Positions 1 through 7,500 of a stretch of 9,425 nucleotides of DNA are shown piece by piece. The stretch spans positions 1 through 9,425 of the forward strand of contig JAIRKX010000002.1 in assembly GCA_031259805.1 (NCBI GenBank), written 5' to 3'. Origin of the DNA: Prevotellaceae bacterium (GTDB lineage: Bacteria; Bacteroidota; Bacteroidia; Bacteroidales; UBA932). The notes under the pieces are model-generated. The model worked only from the letters and a program-made list of their open reading frames with translations, ran no database searches and was not told the origin of the DNA. How positions within the stretch are numbered: the stretch's first letter is position 1; every line of letters begins with the position of its first letter. The translations under genes were made by a program, and so were the position numbers.

Positions 1-71
1 GAAAGATATAACGCCGCAAGTTGTGGGACATCTTTGCGACCATGCCTGTTATTTTATCCAAAAAAAATCCT
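1..71. other. window edge, no gene identified
   Basis: I see no supportable gene in this stretch. One reading frame stops at 9-11, so the end of an upstream gene could lie here, but only a few codons would be visible. The A/T-rich part at about 50-68 leads into the promoter box at 72-79. Confidence 0.4.
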
Positions 72-79
72 TACCTTTG
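72..79 (+). promoter_or_regulatory. Bacteroidota-type -7 promoter box (TACCTTTG)
   Basis: TACCTTTG matches the Bacteroidota sigma-ABfr consensus TAnnTTTG exactly. The expected -33 TTTG is not clear: about 20 bases upstream there is only TGTT (47-50). Transcription would begin near 83-86, just before the first paired bases of the FMN riboswitch, and this agreement in position supports the call. It would drive the leader and the TonB-dependent receptor. Confidence 0.7.
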
Positions 80-85
80 TGGTCG

Positions 86-203
86 ATAATCTTCGGGGCA
101 GGGTGTAATTCCCGACCGGTGGTGATAGTCCACGACTCGCTCAAAAGGCGATTGAATCTGTGTAATTCAGATACCGACGGTACAGTCCGGATGGGAGGAG
201 AAC
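86..203 (+). ncRNA. FMN riboswitch (RFN element)
   Basis: This is an FMN-sensing aptamer in the leader of the TonB receptor gene. The conserved blocks of the family are all present in order: CGGGGCAGGGTG (94-105), CCCGACCGG (111-119), GATAGTCCACGA (124-135), and CCGACGGTACAGTCCGGATG (174-193). The stems can be drawn: P1 90-94 with 197-201, P2 101-103 with 111-113, P3 119-122 with 130-133, P4 137-140 with 148-151, P5 156-160 with 168-172, and P6 176-178 with 185-187. FMN riboswitches normally switch off riboflavin synthesis or uptake genes when FMN is plentiful. A terminator follows at 313-345, so the likely mode is premature termination. The gene it controls is a TonB-dependent receptor, an unusual target. 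Confidence 0.96.
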
Positions 204-312
204 AGGCATCAGCCATAAGGCGGTGGCAGGGAGTGAGGCAATGACAGTCCCTCCCCGACGTCCGGCATGCCGATGCAAGCAGGCATAACTATTTTTCTTT
301 TATCATACAACG
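204..312 (+). promoter_or_regulatory. linker between aptamer and terminator, with dyads
   Basis: This stretch has no credible gene and belongs to the riboswitch leader. It contains GCATC (206-210), which can pair with GATGC (272-276), GGGAG (229-233), which can pair with CTCCC (251-255), and the perfect palindrome CGGCATGCCG (263-272). These may form the intermediate folds of the expression platform. I cannot tell which of them form in the RNA. Confidence 0.45.
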
Positions 313-345
313 AAAGTCCCGGTAATTATCGGGGCTTTTATTTTA
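313..345 (+). terminator. rho-independent terminator of the FMN riboswitch
   Basis: Bases 313-323 pair with 328-338 around an AATT loop, giving an 11-bp stem with a C/G-rich core (CCCG with CGGG) and two G-T wobbles. The run TTTTATTTT follows at 336-344. It lies 30 bases before the receptor start codon and downstream of the aptamer, which is the right place for a transcription-termination expression platform. The 3' arm core TCGGGGC (329-335) recurs in the aptamer at 93-99, so the aptamer segment could compete for the terminator's 5' arm. Confidence 0.85.
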
Positions 346-375
346 TGCGTAACATATAAATAGTGTATAACAGGT

Positions 376-2775
376 ATGAAACAACACAGAAAAATGAGAT
401 GGGGCAACCGGCTGCGGTTGGCATGGCGTATTGTCGGAATAGGGTGTGCATGGGGGACGATGGGTTCCGTTGCATGGGCGCAGGCGGAGGAGACAAAGCG
501 CGACAGTGTTCGGGTTGCGCTACTCGACGAGATTATTGTAATCGCTTCGCAGGTGCGCGACGACGCGCCGATTACGCTGCAAACCATCGGACGGGAGGAG
601 ATTTCGCAGTACTTGGGGACGAAAACCTATCCCGAAATCATGCGACATACCGGCGGAGTCTATGCCACATCGGAGTCGGGCAGCTATGGCGATGCGAAAA
701 TCAATATTCGCGGTTTTAAGCAGGAAAATTTTACGGTGATGCTTAACGGCGTACCCCTGTCGGGATTCCGCAGCGGATCTATGTTTTGGAACAACTGGCT
801 GGGACTGACCGACGCTACGTGGCGCATTCAACTGCAAAAGGGTGTAGGCGGCTCAATGCTGGCGGCCAATTCGATGGGCGGCACAATTAATATCGCTACG
901 CAGCCGGCCATGCAGACCGCCGGCGGAGAATGGACGACAGCTATGACCGGCTATGGGCAGTACAATGTCCGCCTGTCGCTGTCGACCGGTGAAATGAAAA
1001 ACGGTTGGGCGTTGCGTTTCGCCGGGTCGCGGACGTGGGGGAGGGGCTATGTTGAGGCTACCGACGTCGATGCGTGGGGCTATTTTATAACCTTGCGGAA
1101 AATCGTCAACGCCCGGCATTCCCTCCTGTTTACCATGCTCGGCTCACCTGAGCGGCACGGGCAACGTGCATCGAAATTGTCGAACGAAGAGGTGCGGACG
1201 TACGGCCCGACTTATAATAAGGACTGGGGCGCGTATAATGGCAAGATAAGCAACCTGAGTGAGAACTTCTACCACAAGCCTTACTTCTCCGCCACGCATT
1301 TTTTCACTGCTTCCGACAACCTGTTTCTGTCGAACACCCTGTACGTGTCCGTCGGCGATGGCGGCGGCAAATGGAGCGAGAGTGCAGGCCGGCGCATCAT
1401 TGCATATCAACGCGGCGGACAGATAGATTGGGAGGCCGTCGTAGCCGATAATGTAAATAACCCCGACGCTGTAACGCTCCCCGACGGGAATGTGCAATAC
1501 GGCGCCGCGCGGAACATCCTGTCCGACTATTTGGCCGGCCATACGTGGATCGGGTTGCGCTCGGCGCTGGATGTAACATTCAGTCCTCGCCTGAAGCTCT
1601 CGTCGGGGCTGCATTACCAGTATTTCTATTCGTGGCAGAACGAACGAATCACCGATTTGCTCGGCGGGGCATTCTGGTTTGAGGACTACGGGCGTAATTC
1701 GCTGGCAGGCGTGGCCGGACGCAATCCGCTAAAAGGCGTTGGCGATTACATCCGTCTGCATAATGGCGACCGCGACAATCATCTTTCAATCTATACACAG
1801 TTGCACTACGCCTCCGGACGTCTTCAAGCCTTTGTCGGTGTGATGCTCATGACCTCCCTTTATCAGCACTGGGACAAATACAATTATACGGAGCATCACT
1901 ACAGCGACGTAGCGTCAGGCATGGGAGGCAACCTCAAGGCCGGAGTGAGCATCCGGATGTCGCCCCGCCAGCAACTCTACCTCAATGGCGGCTACTATTC
2001 GCGAATGCCCTACAGTAACGTCTACTTTGCCTCCAACACAAACAGCATTACGGACGGCGTAACGAACGAACGGAACTATATCGCCGAAGCCGGCTATAAA
2101 TATACCGGCGACGTCGTGCAACTAACCCTCAACGGCTATTATAACTACTGGCAAAACAAAGCCCTGATGTCCGACCCCTATAAGCCTGTCGACGACCACG
2201 AGGTGCGTTACATGATTACCGGTCTCGACGCACGGCATGTGGGGCTGGAACTCGACATCGAGCGCCGGATGACCGACTGGTTCTCCCTGTCCGCCTTTGC
2301 CTCTATCGGCGACTGGCAATGGAAAAATGATGTGGCCGCAACCATCTACGACCCCTATACTAATCTGCCGGTCGATACCCTGCAAGTGTTTACCGACGGG
2401 CTCTTCGTGGGCGATGCGCCGCAAACGCAGGCAGGCGTCGTGGCGACTGTCCGGCTCTTCGGTCGTTACGACATTCGCGTCGAGGGACGTTATAACGACC
2501 GTCTGTACGCTAACTTCGACCCCGCCCGACGTACCAATCCCGCCGATAGAAGCCAGTCGTACCGCATCCCCGCCTCGTTTGTCGCCGATGTGCATCTTCA
2601 ATTTCCGTTTAAGGTGAGCGCGCTCGACGCCACGCTGTTTATTACCTGCAACAACCTGTTTGACGCCCTCTACATCGAACGTGGCGACGACGGCGCTATG
2701 CACGACCTGACCTCCTTCCGGGGATTCTGGAATATCGGGCGGAACATGCAGGCAGGAATAAGAATAGGATTTTAG
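376..2775 (+). CDS. TonB-dependent outer-membrane receptor, FMN-riboswitch controlled
   Basis: This 799-residue outer-membrane receptor imports a ligand using energy from TonB-ExbBD. Residues 1-35 form a signal peptide with a basic start, a hydrophobic core and a likely cut after AWA. A TonB-box-like segment, DEIIVIA, follows at 51-57. The plug domain (about 60-170) has the family signatures INIRGF, VMLNGVPLSG and ANSMGGTINIAT. The rest is a beta-barrel ending in GIRIGF with the expected terminal Phe. It lacks the N-terminal carboxypeptidase-regulatory-like domain common in SusC-type receptors, and no SusD partner follows. An in-frame ATG at 394 is possible but would shorten the basic region of the signal. 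The family is clear, but the ligand is not. The FMN riboswitch and terminator directly upstream suggest a flavin or flavin-related ligand; this is inference. The efflux genes downstream allow a metal-related role as the alternative. Confidence 0.95.
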   Translation: MKQHRKMRWGNRLRLAWRIVGIGCAWGTMGSVAWAQAEETKRDSVRVALLDEIIVIASQVRDDAPITLQTIGREEISQYLGTKTYPEIMRHTGGVYATSESGSYGDAKINIRGFKQENFTVMLNGVPLSGFRSGSMFWNNWLGLTDATWRIQLQKGVGGSMLAANSMGGTINIATQPAMQTAGGEWTTAMTGYGQYNVRLSLSTGEMKNGWALRFAGSRTWGRGYVEATDVDAWGYFITLRKIVNARHSLLFTMLGSPERHGQRASKLSNEEVRTYGPTYNKDWGAYNGKISNLSENFYHKPYFSATHFFTASDNLFLSNTLYVSVGDGGGKWSESAGRRIIAYQRGGQIDWEAVVADNVNNPDAVTLPDGNVQYGAARNILSDYLAGHTWIGLRSALDVTFSPRLKLSSGLHYQYFYSWQNERITDLLGGAFWFEDYGRNSLAGVAGRNPLKGVGDYIRLHNGDRDNHLSIYTQLHYASGRLQAFVGVMLMTSLYQHWDKYNYTEHHYSDVASGMGGNLKAGVSIRMSPRQQLYLNGGYYSRMPYSNVYFASNTNSITDGVTNERNYIAEAGYKYTGDVVQLTLNGYYNYWQNKALMSDPYKPVDDHEVRYMITGLDARHVGLELDIERRMTDWFSLSAFASIGDWQWKNDVAATIYDPYTNLPVDTLQVFTDGLFVGDAPQTQAGVVATVRLFGRYDIRVEGRYNDRLYANFDPARRTNPADRSQSYRIPASFVADVHLQFPFKVSALDATLFITCNNLFDALYIERGDDGAMHDLTSFRGFWNIGRNMQAGIRIGF

Positions 2776-2877
2776 CCTAAAGCGCGCACGGGAAACCTGC
2801 AGGAAGGAGCATGCGATGCCCGTAGGGAGACGAATTCGGCGCCTTCACTATGCCTCCGGACAATTTGGGGCGGGCTG

Positions 2878-2909
2878 TTTGCGCATGTCTAAAATTATGC
2901 TTACCTTTG
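2878..2909 (+). promoter_or_regulatory. Bacteroidota promoter, -33 TTTG and -7 TACCTTTG
   Basis: TTTG at 2878-2881 and TACCTTTG at 2902-2909 are separated by 20 bases, a full match to the Bacteroidota consensus in sequence and spacing. It is the best promoter in the window and should drive the small His/Cys-rich gene and probably the efflux genes behind it. The start codon at 2914 is only four bases past the box, so the transcript may begin at or within a few bases of the GTG. Confidence 0.8.
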
Positions 2910-2913
2910 TATC

Positions 2914-3324
2914 GTGAAACGGATATTGTCCATATTATTTATCGCAACGGCTATATGCAATCTGGCTGTTTTTTCGGTGGTGCCGCATCATCACCACGAG
3001 GCTGTGATGTGCGCGGAAGACGCGCATTGCCGGCACGACAATACGCCCGTTCGCAATCATACCGATACCGATATTGCGCATTGCACCACCTGTACGACCG
3101 CTTCCGAGACGACCATTACGACGGCGCAAAGCAGTATGCGGTACAGGCTGCCGACCGACGGACGGCCGCTTCCGCTTATGCCTGTTCCGGCCATTCCGAC
3201 AGGAGCATTCGCCAATCCTTTTCATCATACGGGCAGCCGGCTGTTTGCCCCGCTCGTTATCCTCCTTCCCTTATGCCGCCCGGCTGATACGGACGGCCTG
3301 CGCGCTCCCCCCGCAAACGTTTAA
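2914..3324 (+). CDS. small secreted His/Cys-rich protein, possible periplasmic metal binder
   Basis: This is a 136-residue protein of unproven function. It starts at a GTG: the frame is closed by a TAA at 2890-2892 with no other start after it, and the signal-peptide-like segment (KR followed by a hydrophobic stretch to about residue 23) begins exactly there. Possible metal ligands cluster in the mature N-terminal half: HHHH (25-28), a C-x5-H-C-x-H pattern (about 32-40) and HC-x2-C (about 56-60). A C-terminal hydrophobic stretch (LFAPLVILLPLC) follows a second HH pair. From memory, similar small HHHH proteins stand beside Cus-type efflux genes in Bacteroidota, and some are filed under DUF6769; I could not check this. 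A role as metal sensor, buffer or chaperone for the pump, comparable to CusF, is inferred from composition and position. It does not resemble CusF in sequence as far as I can see. Confidence 0.8.
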   Translation: MKRILSILFIATAICNLAVFSVVPHHHHEAVMCAEDAHCRHDNTPVRNHTDTDIAHCTTCTTASETTITTAQSSMRYRLPTDGRPLPLMPVPAIPTGAFANPFHHTGSRLFAPLVILLPLCRPADTDGLRAPPANV

Positions 3325-3352
3325 TCGTACAGCGTCCGGAAAATAAAGATGA

Positions 3353-3383
3353 CGGATGACGACCGTGTCATTCGGATTTCCGA
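3353..3383 (+). other. two overlapping dyads in the gap before the adaptor gene
   Basis: CGGATGAC (3353-3360) can pair with GTCATTCG (3367-3374) over a six-base loop, with one G-T wobble. TCGGA (3372-3376) can pair with TCCGA (3379-3383) over two bases, which is a tight loop. The two share bases 3372-3374 and cannot form together. They sit in the 113-base gap between the His/Cys-rich gene and the adaptor gene. No T-run follows, so this is not a standard terminator. It may be an operator or an mRNA processing or attenuation site. Confidence 0.35.
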
Positions 3384-3437
3384 CGTATTGTGTTTGCATC
3401 TTTTCCAACGGAAGTATTAAACGTTAAAACAACTAAC

Positions 3438-4568
3438 ATGAAAAAAAATGTGGCGGGTATTTTTACCCTCTGCCTGCTTATCGCAGGCTGTTCGGGTCGT
3501 GCAGACGATCACAGTGTACCGGCGCAGACAGATGCGCATTCGTCGACAGACGAAATTGTATTTACCCTCCGGCAGGCCGAAATGGTCGGTTTGCAGGTGG
3601 AAGAAGTAACGCCCGGAGCGTTCAATCAAGTTATTAAGACCAGCGGGCAAATCCTGCCGGCGACGGGCGATGAAGTAACCATTGTAGCCACCACGCCGGG
3701 GACGGTGGCCTTTACTCGTCCGGCCATAACCGAAGGGACGGCTGTCGGGGCGGGCGAAACGATAGCGATCATCTCGTCCAATAATCTGCTCGACGGCGAC
3801 CCGTTGAGGAAAGCGAAAATCGCTTATGAGACCGCCGAAAGCGATTACCTGCGGGCGCAGGAATTGGTGGAAGACCAAATCATTTCCGTCAGGGAATTTG
3901 AGCAGACGCGCCTCCGGTACGAAACCGCCCGGGCAGCTTACGAGACGCAGGCCGGCGGGCATTCGGACAGGGGCATGCGGGTTGTCGCGCCGGTCGGCGG
4001 GTATATCAAAAGCCGCTTAGTCAACGAGGGCGAATATGTGGCGGTTGGGCAGCCCATTGCTGTGGTCGCTCAAAACCGCCGCATGCAATTGCGCGCCGAG
4101 GTGTCCGGGAATTATTTTGGGGCGCTTAAAAGTATCCGCAGCGCTCATTTCCGGACGGCGTATAACGATGTGCTGTATAAGCTGCCGGACTTAAACGGGC
4201 GGCTGCTGTCGTTCGGCAAAGCGTCGGACGGGCAATCATACTACATTCCCGTTATCTTTGAGTTCGATAATGTCAGCGACATTGTGGGGGGCTCTTTCGT
4301 TACGATCTATCTGTTATCCCGCCCGTTGGAGGACGTGATAGTTGTACCCGTGTCGGCCATTACCGAAGAGCAGGGGCTGTATTTCGTGTACTTGCAGGTG
4401 GACGACGAAGGCTACAGAAAGCAGGAGGTCATCCTTGGTCAAAGCGACGGCGGGAGCGTCCGCATCCTTAAAGGACTTAATGCCGGCGACAGGGTCGTGA
4501 CCAAAGGCGTCTATCAGGTTAAGTTAGCCGCCGTGTCGCCGGCTATGCCCGAAGGACATTCACATTAA
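3438..4568 (+). CDS. efflux RND periplasmic adaptor lipoprotein (HlyD/CusB-like)
   Basis: This 376-residue adaptor links the inner-membrane RND pump to the outer-membrane channel. I chose the ATG at 3438 because it begins a lipoprotein signal (two Lys, hydrophobic core, lipobox LIAGC with Cys18). The GTG at 3390, in the same frame, would bury this signal. The lipoyl/barrel-sandwich halves lie at about 80-110 (ATTPGTVAF, EGTAVGAGE) and 178-205 (VVAPVGGYI, NEGEYVAVGQPI). They flank a short helical hairpin rich in Ala, Glu and Arg (about 118-165). Beta-barrel and membrane-proximal domains follow. The mature N-terminus and the C-terminal end (GHSH) carry several His residues, which would suit metal capture but prove nothing. 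The pump gene follows 13 bases later, so the two are surely co-transcribed. A weak -7-like sequence (TGTGTTTG, 3389-3396) lies upstream. Substrate class is inferred from the pump. Confidence 0.93.
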   Translation: MKKNVAGIFTLCLLIAGCSGRADDHSVPAQTDAHSSTDEIVFTLRQAEMVGLQVEEVTPGAFNQVIKTSGQILPATGDEVTIVATTPGTVAFTRPAITEGTAVGAGETIAIISSNNLLDGDPLRKAKIAYETAESDYLRAQELVEDQIISVREFEQTRLRYETARAAYETQAGGHSDRGMRVVAPVGGYIKSRLVNEGEYVAVGQPIAVVAQNRRMQLRAEVSGNYFGALKSIRSAHFRTAYNDVLYKLPDLNGRLLSFGKASDGQSYYIPVIFEFDNVSDIVGGSFVTIYLLSRPLEDVIVVPVSAITEEQGLYFVYLQVDDEGYRKQEVILGQSDGGSVRILKGLNAGDRVVTKGVYQVKLAAVSPAMPEGHSH

Positions 4569-4581
4569 GATTTGACAGGCT

Positions 4582-7500
4582 ATGCTGAATAAAATAATAC
4601 AGTTTTCGCTGCGCAACCGGATGGTTGTGTTAGTCGCCTCCCTGCTGCTGATGGTCGCGGGGACGTATACCGCCGTCAATATGGAGGTGGATGTATTCCC
4701 CGATCTGACGGCTCCGACGGTGGTTATTATGACCGAAGCCAAAGGGATGGCGCCCGAAGAAGTGGAGCAGTTAGTTACTTTCGCGGTGGAGACGGCGGTC
4801 AACGGCGCTACCGATGTGCGCCGCGTGCGCTCGTCGTCGACCACCGGCTTTTCTATTGTGTGGGTCGAATTTAATTGGGGTACGGATATTTACCGCGCCC
4901 GTCAAATCGTGTCGGAGAAGCTGGCGGTAGTGAAGGAGACGTTGCCGGCCAATGCGGGTAACCCGACCATCGGCCCGCAGTCGTCTATTCTGGGGGAGCT
5001 GATGATTATCGGGATGACCGCCGACAGCACCTCCATGCAGGAGCTGCGTACGCTGGCCGACCGGACGGTGCGCCCCCGCCTGCTGTCGACCGGCGGCGTA
5101 GCGCAGGTAACCGTATTAGGCGGCGATATTAAGGAATACCAAATCCTGTTGAACCCCGACAGGATGAAGCGCTACAACGTCGGCCTCGATGAAGTGATAA
5201 AAAGCGTGGCCGATATGAATCGGAATGCCTCCGGCGGCGTGCTCTACGAGTACGGCAATGAGTATATCATTCGCGGGCTGCTGTCCGTCAATGACCGGGC
5301 GGCGCTGGGTCAGACCGTCGTCAAGCGCGCGGATGGGGGAGGGGCTCCGGTGATGCTGGAGCACATCGCGCAGGTGGGGATTGGCCACAAAACGCCCAAG
5401 TCAGGCGTGGCGTCCGAAAAAGGGAAGCCTGCCGTGCTGATAACCGTAACCAAACAACCTGCGGTGAGCACTCTCGCATTGACCGAAAAGATCGACCGGT
5501 CGCTGGCGGAGTTACAGGCCGCTTTCCCTGCCGACGTCCGGACGTCGTCCGATATTTTCCGTCAGGCGCGATTCATCGACCATGCGATTGACAACGTACA
5601 AAAGTCGCTTTACGAAGGCGGCCTGTTTGTGGTCGTCGTACTCTTTCTTTTTTTGATGAACGCCCGCACGACGGTCATCTCGCTCGTTACCATTCCGCTC
5701 TCGTTAGTGGCGTCGATAGTGGCGCTCAAACTCATGGGGCTCACGATTAATACCATGAGCCTTGGCGGCATGGCTATTGCCATCGGCTCGCTGGTGGATG
5801 ATGCTATTGTAGACGTTGAGAATGTGTTCAAACGGCTCCGGGAAAACAGGCAGCGACCGGAGGATGAACGACAACCGGCGCTGACCGTCGTATTTGAAGC
5901 TTCAAAGGAAGTACGCATGCCTATTTTGAATGCGACGCTGATTATCATCGCCGGCTTTGTGCCGCTGTTTTTCCTTTCGGGCATGGAAGGCCGCATGCTG
6001 GCGCCGCTGGGCATTGCGTTTATCGTGGCGCTGGCGGCCTCGACGGTGGTGGCTTTGACGCTGACGCCTGTACTGTGCAGCTATCTGCTGAAGACTTCGG
6101 TCGAACGGCGTTTGAGGGAACCCTTTGTGTCGCGCAAAATCAAAAGCGGTTACAGTCGCGCCCTGCGCCGGGCGTTGCGCCACCGGCGATGGGTATTGGG
6201 CGGCACAGGCGTCGCGACGGTTGCCGCCATCGTTATTTTCCTGACGCTCGGACGCAGTTTCCTGCCGCCGTTCAACGAAGGTTCATTCACTGTGAATATT
6301 AGTACGCTGCCCGGCATTTCGCTGGAAGAATCCGATAAAATGGGGCGCATGGCCGAAACGATACTGCTCTCCATTCCGGAGATACAGACGACGGGACGGA
6401 AAACAGGACGCGCCGAATTGGACGAGCATGCGCTGGGCGTGAATGTATCGGAAATCGAAGCGCCTTTCGTCCTCGACAAACGCTCAAAAGAGGCGGTACA
6501 GGCGGATATCCGCGAACGGCTGCGCGCGCTGCCGGGCGTCAACGTCGAAATCGGGCAACCCATATCCCACCGCATCGACGCCATGCTGTCGGGCACGCGG
6601 GCGAACATCGCTATCAAGCTTTTCGGGAATGACCTGAATAAAATGTTCACCATTGGGAATCAAATCAAAGCGGCTATTGCCGACGTCGAAGGCATTGCCG
6701 ACCTCAACGTCGAGCAGCAGGTTGAACGTCCGCAACTTAAAATAATCCCCAAGCGCGAAATGATGGCCAGGGTTGGCATGACGCCCCCCGAACTGGCGGA
6801 AATCATTACGGTGATGCTGGCGGGCGACGTCGTATCGCAGGTATACGAAGGCAATAAAGCCTTTGACCTGACCCTCAAAGTGGACGACGACAGCCGCCAA
6901 TCCGCCGAACGCATCCGCCAAATGGCCGTCGACGCCGGCGGACGCAAGATACCGCTCGGCTATCTGGTTGACGTCATCTCCTCTACCGGCCCCAACACAA
7001 TCAACCGGGAAAACATCGCACGGAAAATCGTCATCTCCGCCAACGTCGCCGGACGCGACTTAAGGAGCACCGTCAATGACGTCCGCAGGAAAATTGACGC
7101 CGACATCCCACTGCCCGAAGGGTACCGCATCGAGTATGGCGGGCAGTTTGAAAGCGAGCAGACCGCCTCCCGTACGCTGCTGATTACCTCCCTGTTTGCG
7201 ATTATCGTCATATTCCTGTTGCTGTTTAACCAGTTCCGCAGCGTCGCCCAATCGACGGTTATCCTGCTCAACCTGCCGCTGGCGCTTATCGGCGGCGTAT
7301 TCGCGCTGTTCTTCACCGGCGGCGTAATCAGCATCCCGGCCATCATCGGGTTTATATCGCTGTTCGGCATCGCCACGCGCAACGGGATGTTACTCCTGTC
7401 GCGCTACAACGACCTGCGACACGAAGGATTGTCGGCGCGCGACAGCGTCCTGCACGGCTCGCTCGACCGGCTCAATCCGATTCTGATGACCGCCCTCAGC

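Noticed and set aside
23..244. Forward open frame of 73 codons
   Set aside because: It runs through the FMN riboswitch aptamer, whose conserved bases and stems explain the sequence.
376..2775. SusC-type glycan receptor
   Set aside because: No N-terminal carboxypeptidase-regulatory-like domain, no SusD partner and a length (799) short of the usual SusC (about 1000).
2776..2877. Terminator after the receptor gene
   Set aside because: ACGGG and CCCGT in this gap could pair, but only across a loop of over 20 bases and without a T-run.
2850..3287. Forward frame of 145 codons overlapping the His/Cys-rich gene
   Set aside because: The other frame has a signal peptide, a promoter in register with its start and ordered metal-ligand motifs. 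This one has none and starts upstream of the promoter.
3390..3437. GTG start at 3390 for the adaptor
   Set aside because: It would put 16 residues before a complete lipoprotein signal (MKK, hydrophobic core, LIAGC), so the ATG at 3438 is preferred.
6150..6653. Long reverse-strand frames inside the pump and receptor genes
   Set aside because: They are shadows of G/C-rich coding sequence, Arg/Ser/Pro-rich, without promoters or recognisable domains.
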